NCBI GenBank assembly: GCA_903925425.1
Contig: CAIYFD010000326.1
Location: forward strand, 1 to 37,772
From: an uncultured Opitutia bacterium
GTDB lineage: Bacteria; Verrucomicrobiota; Verrucomicrobiia; Opitutales; Opitutaceae
Direction: 5' to 3'
DNA length: 37,772 nucleotides
Positions 23,288 through 30,669 of the stretch are shown piece by piece (within the stretch, counting starts at the first letter, position 1; each line of letters begins with the position of its first letter). A program made the translations under genes and the position numbers. Under the pieces are notes generated by a model. The model did not search any database and was not told the DNA's origin. It saw nothing but the letters and a program-made list of their open reading frames with translations.

Positions 23288-24226
23288 CTATCCGATCAAT
23301 TCCTCGATCCGCTCCTTCGAGGCCCGCACGCCCTCGACCTTCACGCGAGGGCTAAGCTCGAGGGTGAGCAGGTGCTCGGGACGCCAGAATTCGCTCACCA
23401 TCTTGAAGTCGATCTTGCCCGAGCCGACCGGCTGGTGGTCGCGGCCCTCGGCGTCCACATCGTGCAGGTGGAAGCCGATCGTGCGGGCGGCCATCTTCTG
23501 CAGGTGGTCGCGGTGCACCAGCGTGCCCATGGACTCCTTGATGTCGGCATGGCCGGTGTCGTGCCAGTAACCGGCCGCGGCGGCCGGCGGCAGGCCCTCG
23601 ACAAACGCCGGGTAGTCGGCATCGAGCGGCAGTTCGTCGAACGCCTCGCGGTTCTCGAGCCCGAGCTTCACGCCCTTCTCGGCGGCGTAGCCCAGCACCT
23701 CGTTGATGCTGGCCTTGGTACGCTCCCAGTACGGGCCCATCCGCTGGCGGATCTTCACCAAGGATTTCTCGAGCAATGCCCGGTACGCGGGATCCTCGGT
23801 CAGCACCTTGCCCGGGTGGGCCTCGGCGTACTTCTCGAGCGGGCGCGTCGGATTGAACCAGAAGAATCTCACGCTGCCGAGGTGGCAGACCACGACCTTG
23901 GCCTTCACTTGGTGCGCAAAGTCGATCGTGCGCTTCGTGTGGCGCAGCCACTGGTCGTGCTCGCGCGGGTCTCCCGCTGAAGGCTCGAAGAGGTTCGGCG
24001 CGGCGCTCATCACCCCGGTCGGCAGCGGGCAGAAGTTGTGGACCGACGCGACCTTGATCACGCCCTCCTCCACGGCCTTGAGGATGCCCGGCACCAAGGT
24101 GATGCGGATGCCGTGGCTCAGCTCCACATGCCCGAAGCCGAGCGCCGCCATCTCCGTCAGCATCATGTAGCCATCCTGATGCCTCGGGGAGCACCAGCAG
24201 GTGGATAGAGACAGGAGGGGTTTCAT
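23288..24226 (-). CDS. Sugar phosphate isomerase/epimerase-like TIM-barrel protein
   Basis: 312 residues from ATG 24226; the frame is open 105 nt further, but that part lies in intergenic DNA. Xylose-isomerase-like TIM barrel: ALGFGHVELSHGIR (strand 1-2), KVVVCHLGSVR, VKLGLENREAFDELPLDADY with a likely metal-binding Glu, GYWHDTGHADI with the conserved Asp/His, IGFHLHDVDAEGRDHQPVGSG with His-x-His-Asp, and a terminal LTLELSP with Glu. These match the metal ligands of AP2Ec-family proteins (isomerases, epimerases and related endonuclease IV). The presence of all four ligand positions suggests an active enzyme; the sugar is unknown. Confidence 0.87.
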   Translation of the reverse strand: MKPLLSLSTCWCSPRHQDGYMMLTEMAALGFGHVELSHGIRITLVPGILKAVEEGVIKVASVHNFCPLPTGVMSAAPNLFEPSAGDPREHDQWLRHTKRTIDFAHQVKAKVVVCHLGSVRFFWFNPTRPLEKYAEAHPGKVLTEDPAYRALLEKSLVKIRQRMGPYWERTKASINEVLGYAAEKGVKLGLENREAFDELPLDADYPAFVEGLPPAAAAGYWHDTGHADIKESMGTLVHRDHLQKMAARTIGFHLHDVDAEGRDHQPVGSGKIDFKMVSEFWRPEHLLTLELSPRVKVEGVRASKERIEELIG

Positions 24227-24319
24227 GCCGCAGGAAAAACAAAGAGCCGCGGATCCGGAAAACTCCAAGTCCCAAAAAGTTTTGGGATTGGCGCAGTCAG
24301 CAGCCAAACCCGACCCGGA

Positions 24320-24507
24320 CTTTTTAACCACGGATTACCCGGATGGCACGGATGGGAACTTAATCCCCCGGCAATTTCACAGGAGAACGCGGAGGTCGCG
24401 GAGAATGCCGGAATGAAATCCTCCCCTTCCTCCGTGCCCTCCTGTGAAACCGGTTCGAATGCGTGGGTTCGAATCCGTGCCATCCGGGTAATCCGTGGCT
24501 AAAAAAT
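24320..24507. repeat. Nested double palindrome (CCACGGATTAC outer, TTTCACAGGAG inner)
   Basis: The outer arms 24327-24352 and 24473-24498 are perfect 26-bp inverted copies (the left one starts CCACGGATTACCCGGATGGC), with TTTTTA / AAAAAA tails outside. Within the 120-bp interior lies a second imperfect palindrome: TTTCACAGGAG (24375-24385) with CTCCTGTGAAA (24439-24449), each followed by a CGGAGG-type sequence. No gene in this stretch. Confidence 0.85.
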
Positions 24508-24521
24508 CCGGCGGCCGGACA

Positions 24522-24552
24522 CAAAAAAACCGCGCCCGGAAAGGGCGCGGTT
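24522..24552 (-). terminator. Rho-independent terminator of rpsU
   Basis: Perfect 10-bp stem AACCGCGCCC (24528-24537) / GGGCGCGGTT (24543-24552), loop GGAAA, followed on the minus strand by seven T. It lies 20 bp after the rpsU stop. Confidence 0.95.
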
Positions 24553-24572
24553 CAAAGTGAGGGGCGTCAGCC

Positions 24573-24770
24573 TTATTCGGCGTAACGGCGGCGCAGCATC
24601 TGGGTGAAGGCCGCGACCTTGTTCTTCCGGCGGCGCTTCTCGCAGGGCTTCTCGTAGTAACGCTTGGCGCGGACACCCTTGATGATGTTCTCGCGGTCGA
24701 GCTTCTTCTTCATCCGGCGCAGGGCGCGGTCGATGGGCTCGTTCTTGCGGATCTTGATTTCGATGGACAT
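24573..24770 (-). CDS. rpsU: 30S ribosomal protein S21
   Basis: 65 residues, the normal length. MSIEIKIRKNEPIDRALRRM and the basic KRRRKNKVAAFTQMLRRRYA are family hallmarks. S21 helps the 30S subunit start translation. It is a monocistronic unit with its own strong terminator. No Shine-Dalgarno sequence precedes the ATG (the leader is GTCCCA). Confidence 0.97.
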   Translation of the reverse strand: MSIEIKIRKNEPIDRALRRMKKKLDRENIIKGVRAKRYYEKPCEKRRRKNKVAAFTQMLRRRYAE

Positions 24771-24928
24771 TGGGACGTGGCGTCGGGACGGGTTTTCGGA
24801 AGGAAAAGCTGGTTACTACGCCGGTCCGGGCAGCCGCCGTCAATGGTGTTTTTGCACTCCTGAAGCTGACCCGTATCCGCGTCTTTTCCCTCGCAAGCAA
24901 TCGCCCCTGCGCTGAAGCATGGCTGCAA

Positions 24929-24954
24929 GCCGACGGCTTTAGCCGTCCGTCGGC
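24929..24954. other. Hairpin in rpsU/DUF1080 intergenic region
   Basis: GCCGACGG (24929-24936) and CCGTCGGC (24947-24954) are perfect inverted copies, with an alternative inner pair GACGGC-TTTA-GCCGTC. The 249-bp gap (24771-25019) must hold the divergent promoters; no gene is seen in it. Confidence 0.5.
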
Positions 24955-25019
24955 CAGAACCCCTTCCCCCTCCCGGAAAGGCCATTACGCCCTTCCGCGA
25001 GCCCGAGATCGCTCACCCC

Positions 25020-25802
25020 ATGAATCATCGTGTCTCCCCCGCTGCCCGTCCCGTGCCGCGCTCCGCGTCTGGCCCAAGCAGGCACTTTCTTCGCGCCGGC
25101 GCGCTCGCGCTGCTGCTGGCCGCCACCGGCGCCCGCGCCGAGATCGGCAAGATCCCGGAGGGGTTCACCCGCCTCTTCAATGGCAAGGACCTAAAGGGCT
25201 GGCATGTCAGCCGCACCGCCCACCACGGCACCACGCCGAAACTGACTATCAAGGACGGCGCCGTCACCATCACGCAGCAACCCTTCGGCCAGGGCGGGAT
25301 CCTGCTCACCGACAAGAAATATCAGGACTTTGAGTTTTACGTGGAGACCGACATCAAGCCGGGCTTCAACAGCGGCCTCTTTTTCCGGTCGACCGAGGAA
25401 GGCTCGGCCTACCAGGTCGAGCTCGACGCCGGCGCGGGCAACAATGGAAACCTGCTGGGAGAGCAGCTGACGCTGACCCGCCCCACCGAAAATCTCGTCC
25501 CCGCCGATCAGCGCGTCACCGTCGCCTCGGTCTGGAACAAGGACGGCTGGAATTCCTACCGCCTTCGCTGCGAGGGAGAGAAGCCCCACCTCACTTTCTG
25601 GGTGAACGACAAAAAGATCTGGGAGTACCAGCTCACGACGAACGACAAGCCAGGCGGTGCGACCGACGGCTACATTGCCCTGCAGTTCCACTTCCTCACC
25701 GCCCTCGGGCCCTCGACCATGGTGATGCCCCTCTCGTACGGCACCCCCGGCAAGGGCATCGGTTTCCGCAACATGGCCGTCAAGGAGCTGAACAAAAAAT
25801 GA
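25020..25802 (+). CDS. Exported DUF1080 (3-keto-disaccharide hydrolase-like) protein
   Basis: 260 residues. The N-terminus has a long basic region and a hydrophobic core (GALALLLAATGARA) with cleavage before EIGK. Residues 45-255 fit the DUF1080 lectin-like beta-sandwich: FTRLFNGKDLKGWHV, LLTDKKYQDFEFYVETDIKP, NSGLFFRSTEEGSAYQVELD, GWNSYRLRCEGE and GIGFRNMAVKEL, all family landmarks. Some members hydrolyse 3-keto-glycosides; the domain is very frequent in Planctomycetes and Verrucomicrobia. It is translationally coupled (ATGA) to the FGE-like gene. Confidence 0.9.
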   Translation: MNHRVSPAARPVPRSASGPSRHFLRAGALALLLAATGARAEIGKIPEGFTRLFNGKDLKGWHVSRTAHHGTTPKLTIKDGAVTITQQPFGQGGILLTDKKYQDFEFYVETDIKPGFNSGLFFRSTEEGSAYQVELDAGAGNNGNLLGEQLTLTRPTENLVPADQRVTVASVWNKDGWNSYRLRCEGEKPHLTFWVNDKKIWEYQLTTNDKPGGATDGYIALQFHFLTALGPSTMVMPLSYGTPGKGIGFRNMAVKELNKK

Positions 25803-26779
25803 AGCCCCTCCTCTTCCCCCTCCTGGGCTTCAGCGTTCTCGGGGCCATCGGCGCTCCAGCTCCGGAGCCGACCACCCGCAACGGCATCGGCATGGAATTC
25901 GTACTCATTCCCGCGGGCAAGATGACCATGGGCCGGTATAATCCCAATGTCATCACCCTGCCAGCTCCCGCCGTTCCTCGTGGCGGCGTAGCCCCAACCC
26001 CCGCGCCCGCCGCTGCCCCGACGACTCCACCTCCGGTCACGGCCGGCGTCCCCGGCAGCGCCGCTCCGGCCGCTCCCGCCACCGCCGCTGTCCCCCAAGG
26101 CGGTGGTCGCGGTGCAGGCGGTGCCGCCCGCGGACCGGCCTGGACTCCGGAGCAATTCAAACTCGCGGAGGAACTCCTGAAGCAGGACATCATCGAGGGT
26201 TTCAAGGTCGCGCTGCCCAAGGCCTATTACATCGGAAAGTACGAGGTCACGCAGGGTGAGTGGAAAAAAGTCATGGGCAGCAACCCCTCCGTCTTCCAAG
26301 GCAGCAAGGTCACCGACGAAGCCGACCGTCACCCTGTGGACAGCGTCTCGTGGGCCGATGCGCAGGCCTTCATCAAGAAGCTGAATGCGCTGGAAAAAAC
26401 CACCGCCTACCGCCTGCCCACCGAGGCCGAATGGGAGTACGCTGCCCGCGCCGGCGCCGAGGAAGCCCCCATGATTCCCGGAGAACAGGTCGGCGTGGCC
26501 TACGTCAACACCAAGGGTCCCTCCTCGGTCGTCGGCGGCAACCGCAAGCCCAACGCCTTCGGCGCCTACGACATGATCGGGAATCTCTGGGAGTGGGTGC
26601 AGGACTTCTACAACGAGAAGATCGTCCCCGACGCCGTGCCGCCCAAGCGGGGCACCCAGCATGTGCTGAAGGGCGGCAGCTTCCTCTCGCACGTCAAGAA
26701 CCTCGGCTCCTCCGTCCACGCCGGGGGCCCTGGCGACCCGCTCACCACGGGCTTCCGCCTCGTCAAGGAAGTGCGGTGA
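25799..26779 (+). CDS. FGE/sulfatase-modifying-factor-fold protein, cysteine-free, with low-complexity insert
   Basis: 326 residues with a signal peptide (MKPLLFPLLGFSVLGAIGA). FGE-like fold: IGMEFVLIPAGKMTMG, YYIGKYEVTQGEWKKVMGSN, HPVDSVSWADAQAFIKKLN, YRLPTEAEWEYAARAG, NAFGAYDMIGNLWEWVQDFY and VLKGGSFLS. Between the first and second landmark lies an insert of about 60 residues rich in Pro/Ala/Gly (about 52-110). The protein contains no cysteine, so it cannot use the copper/cysteine catalysis of true formylglycine-generating enzymes; a binding or structural role is likely. It starts inside the DUF1080 stop codon. Confidence 0.88.
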   Translation: MKPLLFPLLGFSVLGAIGAPAPEPTTRNGIGMEFVLIPAGKMTMGRYNPNVITLPAPAVPRGGVAPTPAPAAAPTTPPPVTAGVPGSAAPAAPATAAVPQGGGRGAGGAARGPAWTPEQFKLAEELLKQDIIEGFKVALPKAYYIGKYEVTQGEWKKVMGSNPSVFQGSKVTDEADRHPVDSVSWADAQAFIKKLNALEKTTAYRLPTEAEWEYAARAGAEEAPMIPGEQVGVAYVNTKGPSSVVGGNRKPNAFGAYDMIGNLWEWVQDFYNEKIVPDAVPPKRGTQHVLKGGSFLSHVKNLGSSVHAGGPGDPLTTGFRLVKEVR

Positions 26780-26788
26780 GGCCGGATG

Positions 26789-26858
26789 ATAGGGTTCCCT
26801 CGACGAGGCGACCGCGATGATCCATCGATCCCGGCCGGGTCGTCGACCCGGCCCTACC
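26789..26858. repeat. GTAGGG-type palindromic repeat, copy 4
   Basis: ATAGGG, then CCTCGACGAGG (26799-26809), a spacer with GACCGCGATGATCC, then GGGTCGTCGACCC and GGCCCTACC (ending 26858). It is the near reverse complement of the copy at 3237-3300. It lies between the FGE-like gene and dnaE; the rest of the gap (26859-26913) shows no gene. Confidence 0.8.
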
Positions 26859-26913
26859 TTCGGTCAGGACGACGAGCGGCAGCAAAAGCCCTTGCTCCGC
26901 ACCGCGGACGCCG

Positions 26914-29900
26914 TTGCTTCAACGTGTGCCGTCAGCTGACAAGAATTTCGTCCATCTCCATGTCCACAGCGACTACTCCCTGCTGGACGGCGCATGCCGG
27001 ATCGACCGGTTGATGGATCGGGCGGTGGAGCTCGGCATGCCGGCCCTCGCCCTCACCGACCACGGCAATCTCTACGGCGCGATCGAGTTCTACAACACCG
27101 CCAAGTCCAAGGGCATCAAGCCACTGATCGGCTGCGAACTCTACCTCGTCGAGACCTCGCGCCTTGAGAAACACGGCCGGTCCGACGAGGGAAAGTCCAT
27201 CTTCCACCTCGGACTTCTCGCGAAGAATCTCCAAGGCTACCAGAACCTGCTCAAGCTGGTGTCCGACGCCCACCTCCGCGGTTTCTACTACAAGCCGCGC
27301 ACCGACCTCGAGACCCTCGCCAAGTTCTCCGGCGGCCTCATCGGCTTCTCCGGCTGCCTCGCCTCGCTCGTGCCACAGCACCTGCTGCACGACCGCTACG
27401 AGGACGCCCGCAAGGCCTGCGGTCGCTTCGTCGAGATCTTCGGCCGCGAGAACTACTTCATCGAGATCCAGGACCACGGCATTCCCGAGCAGGTGAAAAT
27501 CATTCCCGGCCTGCTCAAGCTCGCCGAGGAATTCAACCTGAACGTCATTGCCACGAACGACGTTCACTACGTCTGCGCCCAGGATCACGGCCCGCACGAC
27601 GCCATGCTCTGCATCCAGACCGGCGCCAAGATCGAGGATCAGAACCGCATGCGCTTCGACAGCCAGCAGTTCTATCTGAAGTCGCGTGACGAGATGGCGA
27701 AACTCTTCATCGAGGTGCCGGAGTCCGTCACGAACACCCAGCTCGTGGCCGAGATGTGCGACCTCACGATTCCCTTCCCCAAGGGCAGCGAGCGCTACCC
27801 GAAATACCCGCTGCCGCCCGAGGTGAAGACCGACCGCGCCGGTTACCTCCGCGAGCTCTGTCTCGGGGGCCTGAAGGACCGCTACCAACTCGAATACCAT
27901 ACCGCCGCCGAGCCGGGCCTCACCAAGACGCTCAGCGACCGGATCGACTTCGAGCTCTCGATCATCGCCAAGACCGGGTTCATCGACTACTTCCTCGTCG
28001 TCTGGGATTTCATCGCCTGGGCGAGAAAGCAGGGCATTCCCGTCGGCCCCGGCCGCGGCTCCGGCGCCGGCTGCCTCGTCGCCTACGTCCTCGGCATCAC
28101 CAACCTCGACCCGCTCCGCTTCAAGCTGCTCTTCGAGCGTTTCCTCAACCCCGAGCGCGTCTCGCCGCCCGACTTCGACATCGACTTCTGCATGCGCCGC
28201 CGCAGCGAGGTCATCGACTACGTCCGCCGGAAATACGGCAACGACTGCGTCGCGAACATCATCACCTACGGCACACTCGGGGCGAAGATGGTCATCCGCG
28301 ACGTTTCGCGGGTCCATAACCTGCCCTATGCCGACGCCGATCGGCTCGCGAAGATGGTGCCCGACGAGCTCAACATCACGCTCGAGTCCGCCCGCGACAA
28401 GTCCGCCGAGCTCCGCGAGGAGGTCACGAAGAACCCCGTCGCAAAAAAGATTTTCGAGCAGGCGCTCGTGCTCGAGGGCATGGTCCGCAACACCGGCAAG
28501 CACGCCGCCGGCATCATCATCACCGACCGCCCCCTCGAGGAGTTCGTCCCGCTGACCGAGCAGGAAGGCGACGTCACCGTGCAGTACGACATGAACGCCG
28601 TCGGCAAGCTCGGCCTGCTGAAGATGGACTTCCTCGGGCTGAAGACCCTCACGGTCATCGCCGACGCGGTGGACAACATCCGCCGCACCGCCGACCCGGC
28701 GTTCGACATCGAGAAAATCCCGTTCGAGGACCCGAAGACTTTTGCGCTGCTCAACTCCGGCCGCACCACCGGCGTGTTCCAGCTGGAATCCGGCGGCATG
28801 CAGAACCTCTGCCGCCAGATCGGGCTCTCCACGATCGATGAGATCGTCGCCCTCATCGCCCTCTTCCGCCCCGGCCCGATGGAGTGGATTCCCGACTATG
28901 TCCGCGGCAAGAAGGACCCGAGCACCGTCACCTTCCCCCACCCGCTGCTTGAGGAGGTGTGCCGCGAGACCTACGGCGTGATGGTCTATCAGGAGCAGGT
29001 CATGGAGGCCGCCAAAATCATCGCCGGCTACACGCTCGGCGGCGCCGACATGCTCCGCCGCGCGATGGGCAAGAAGGACGAGAAGGCCATGGCCGACGAG
29101 CGCGCGAAATTCGTCGAGGGCGCCAAGCGCGTGAACGACATCAACGAGAAGACCGCCAACTCGATCTTCGACATCCTGAACAAGTTTGCCGGCTACGGCT
29201 TCAACAAGTCGCACTCCGCCGCCTACGCCATCCTGAGCTACCAGACCGGTTTCCTGAAGGCGAACTACCCGGCGCAGTTCATGGCCGCCATGCTCAGCTC
29301 CGAGCTCGGCAACTCGGAAAAAGTCTCCCATTTCGTCGCCGAGTGCGAGGCCATGGGCCTGAAGGTCCTCGGGCCGGACGTGAACGAATCGCGGGAAATG
29401 TTCACCCCGGTGATTTCGGCGACTGCTGAAACCACCGCCAGCCGCCGACCCGACGCCGGACGGCATCTGACCATCCGTTTCGGTCTGGCAGGAATCAAAG
29501 GGGTCGGTGAACTCGCCGGCAAAAAGATCCTCGAGGAGCGCGAGACCAACGGCCCGTACGTCGACTTCGCCGACTTTGTCCGCCGCGTCGACGGCCGCGC
29601 GATCAACAAGCGCGTGCTCGAGCACCTCGTGAAGACCGGCGCCTTCGACTTCAGCGCCGCCGCGCGCAAGGGCCTCTTCGACGGCATCGACGCCGCGCTC
29701 GCCGGCGCCGCCGCCCAGGCCCGCGACAAGGCGGCCGGCCAGCACAGCTTCATGGACATGCTCGGCGAGGAGCCCGGCGCTGCACCGGCCACCGCTCCAC
29801 GCCCAACGCTCAACGCGGCAGTCTCAACCCAGAACTCAGAACCCAGAACCCTCCACCCCGCCGTGGATTTCACGGCGGCGGAGCGCCTCGCCTTCGAAAA

Positions 29901-30561
29901 GGAACTCCTCGGCTTTTACGTCACCGGCCATCCGATGAACAGTTACATCGGGGTCACCGAGGCGATCGACTCATTCCCAGTCGACGCCCTCCTACGGCAG
30001 CCGGATCGCACCGAGTTCCGCCTCTGCGGCATTGTGAGCAACATCACCAAGAAGCTCGCGAAGAAGGATAACCGCCCCTGGGCCGCCTTCACGCTCGCGA
30101 CGCGCAATGCCGCCCTGCCGCTCAACATGTTCGCCGACGCGTATGCCGCCTACGGCACCGTCCTCGCCGAAAACGCCGTCGTCCTCGTGCAGGGCAACAT
30201 CATCGCCGGCAACGAAGGCCCCCGGATCAACGTGAAGGAATGCTATCCGCTCGATGCCCAGGTCGCCGGCCTCGTGCGCAAGATCCTGTGGATCCTCCAT
30301 CCCGCGCATCCCGAGGTCCCTGACTTCCTCCGGCAGCTGCGCGAGACGCTCAACGGCCAGCCGGGCGACACCCGCGTGGAATTCGCCTTCCTCTTCGAGG
30401 ACCGGGTCGCACCCGTCGGCGAAGCCAGCAGCGCCCTGAGCTGGAAGCTCAACGGCACCACGCTCCAAAAACTCCGCGCCCACCCCGCCGTCGCCGGCCT
30501 CCGCTTCGAAACCCGCCGCCTCGAACTCAAGCAGGACCGCCGCTGGGGGAAACGCGGCTAG
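26914..30561 (+). CDS. dnaE: DNA polymerase III alpha subunit
   Basis: 1215 residues from TTG 26914 (GTG 26926 is an alternative; no ATG lies before the PHP domain). PHP domain: HLHVHSDYSLLDG and ALTDHGNLYG. Pol III alpha catalytic core: GPGRGSGAGCLVAYVLGIT, PPDFDIDF with Asp420 and Asp422, and a third Asp near 572 in LLKMDFLGLKTL. FRPGPMEWIP and GYGFNKSHSAAYAILSYQTG are also conserved. HhH and OB-fold regions complete the C-terminus. It is the main replicative polymerase. Oddity: in the linker before the OB fold, residues about 971-980 (VSTQNSEPRT) are encoded by heptamer repeat DNA. Confidence 0.97.
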   Translation: MLQRVPSADKNFVHLHVHSDYSLLDGACRIDRLMDRAVELGMPALALTDHGNLYGAIEFYNTAKSKGIKPLIGCELYLVETSRLEKHGRSDEGKSIFHLGLLAKNLQGYQNLLKLVSDAHLRGFYYKPRTDLETLAKFSGGLIGFSGCLASLVPQHLLHDRYEDARKACGRFVEIFGRENYFIEIQDHGIPEQVKIIPGLLKLAEEFNLNVIATNDVHYVCAQDHGPHDAMLCIQTGAKIEDQNRMRFDSQQFYLKSRDEMAKLFIEVPESVTNTQLVAEMCDLTIPFPKGSERYPKYPLPPEVKTDRAGYLRELCLGGLKDRYQLEYHTAAEPGLTKTLSDRIDFELSIIAKTGFIDYFLVVWDFIAWARKQGIPVGPGRGSGAGCLVAYVLGITNLDPLRFKLLFERFLNPERVSPPDFDIDFCMRRRSEVIDYVRRKYGNDCVANIITYGTLGAKMVIRDVSRVHNLPYADADRLAKMVPDELNITLESARDKSAELREEVTKNPVAKKIFEQALVLEGMVRNTGKHAAGIIITDRPLEEFVPLTEQEGDVTVQYDMNAVGKLGLLKMDFLGLKTLTVIADAVDNIRRTADPAFDIEKIPFEDPKTFALLNSGRTTGVFQLESGGMQNLCRQIGLSTIDEIVALIALFRPGPMEWIPDYVRGKKDPSTVTFPHPLLEEVCRETYGVMVYQEQVMEAAKIIAGYTLGGADMLRRAMGKKDEKAMADERAKFVEGAKRVNDINEKTANSIFDILNKFAGYGFNKSHSAAYAILSYQTGFLKANYPAQFMAAMLSSELGNSEKVSHFVAECEAMGLKVLGPDVNESREMFTPVISATAETTASRRPDAGRHLTIRFGLAGIKGVGELAGKKILEERETNGPYVDFADFVRRVDGRAINKRVLEHLVKTGAFDFSAAARKGLFDGIDAALAGAAAQARDKAAGQHSFMDMLGEEPGAAPATAPRPTLNAAVSTQNSEPRTLHPAVDFTAAERLAFEKELLGFYVTGHPMNSYIGVTEAIDSFPVDALLRQPDRTEFRLCGIVSNITKKLAKKDNRPWAAFTLATRNAALPLNMFADAYAAYGTVLAENAVVLVQGNIIAGNEGPRINVKECYPLDAQVAGLVRKILWILHPAHPEVPDFLRQLRETLNGQPGDTRVEFAFLFEDRVAPVGEASSALSWKLNGTTLQKLRAHPAVAGLRFETRRLELKQDRRWGKRG
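29826..29852. repeat. GRGTTCN heptamer repeat inside dnaE
   Basis: Tandem AACCCAG-AACTCAG-AACCCAG-AACCCT (29826-29852), period 7. The complement reads GGGTTCT-type heptamers, the same family as GGGTTCA/G at 34404-34431 and GAGTTCA at 31135-31148. It keeps the dnaE frame open and encodes Gln/Asn/Pro-rich residues. Confidence 0.7.
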
Positions 30562-30669
30562 GCCCGAACGGCAGGACTGGCCCGCTGATCCCGCCGGGGT
30601 CTTTCCGTTCCTTTCGGGGTTGCGAATGCTTGCCGTGGGCGGGCTCGAACGATTTCATGGCTCCCTTCC

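Noticed and set aside
24320-24507. CRISPR-like array
   Set aside because: Only two inverted arms, not direct repeats with regular spacers, and no cas genes in the window.
25799-26779. True formylglycine-generating enzyme activating sulfatases
   Set aside because: The protein has no cysteine, and no sulfatase gene lies in the window.
26932-29745. A 937-codon open frame antisense to dnaE
   Set aside because: A shadow produced by high GC and codon bias of dnaE; the dnaE frame has all polymerase motifs and the antisense translation is low-complexity without motifs.
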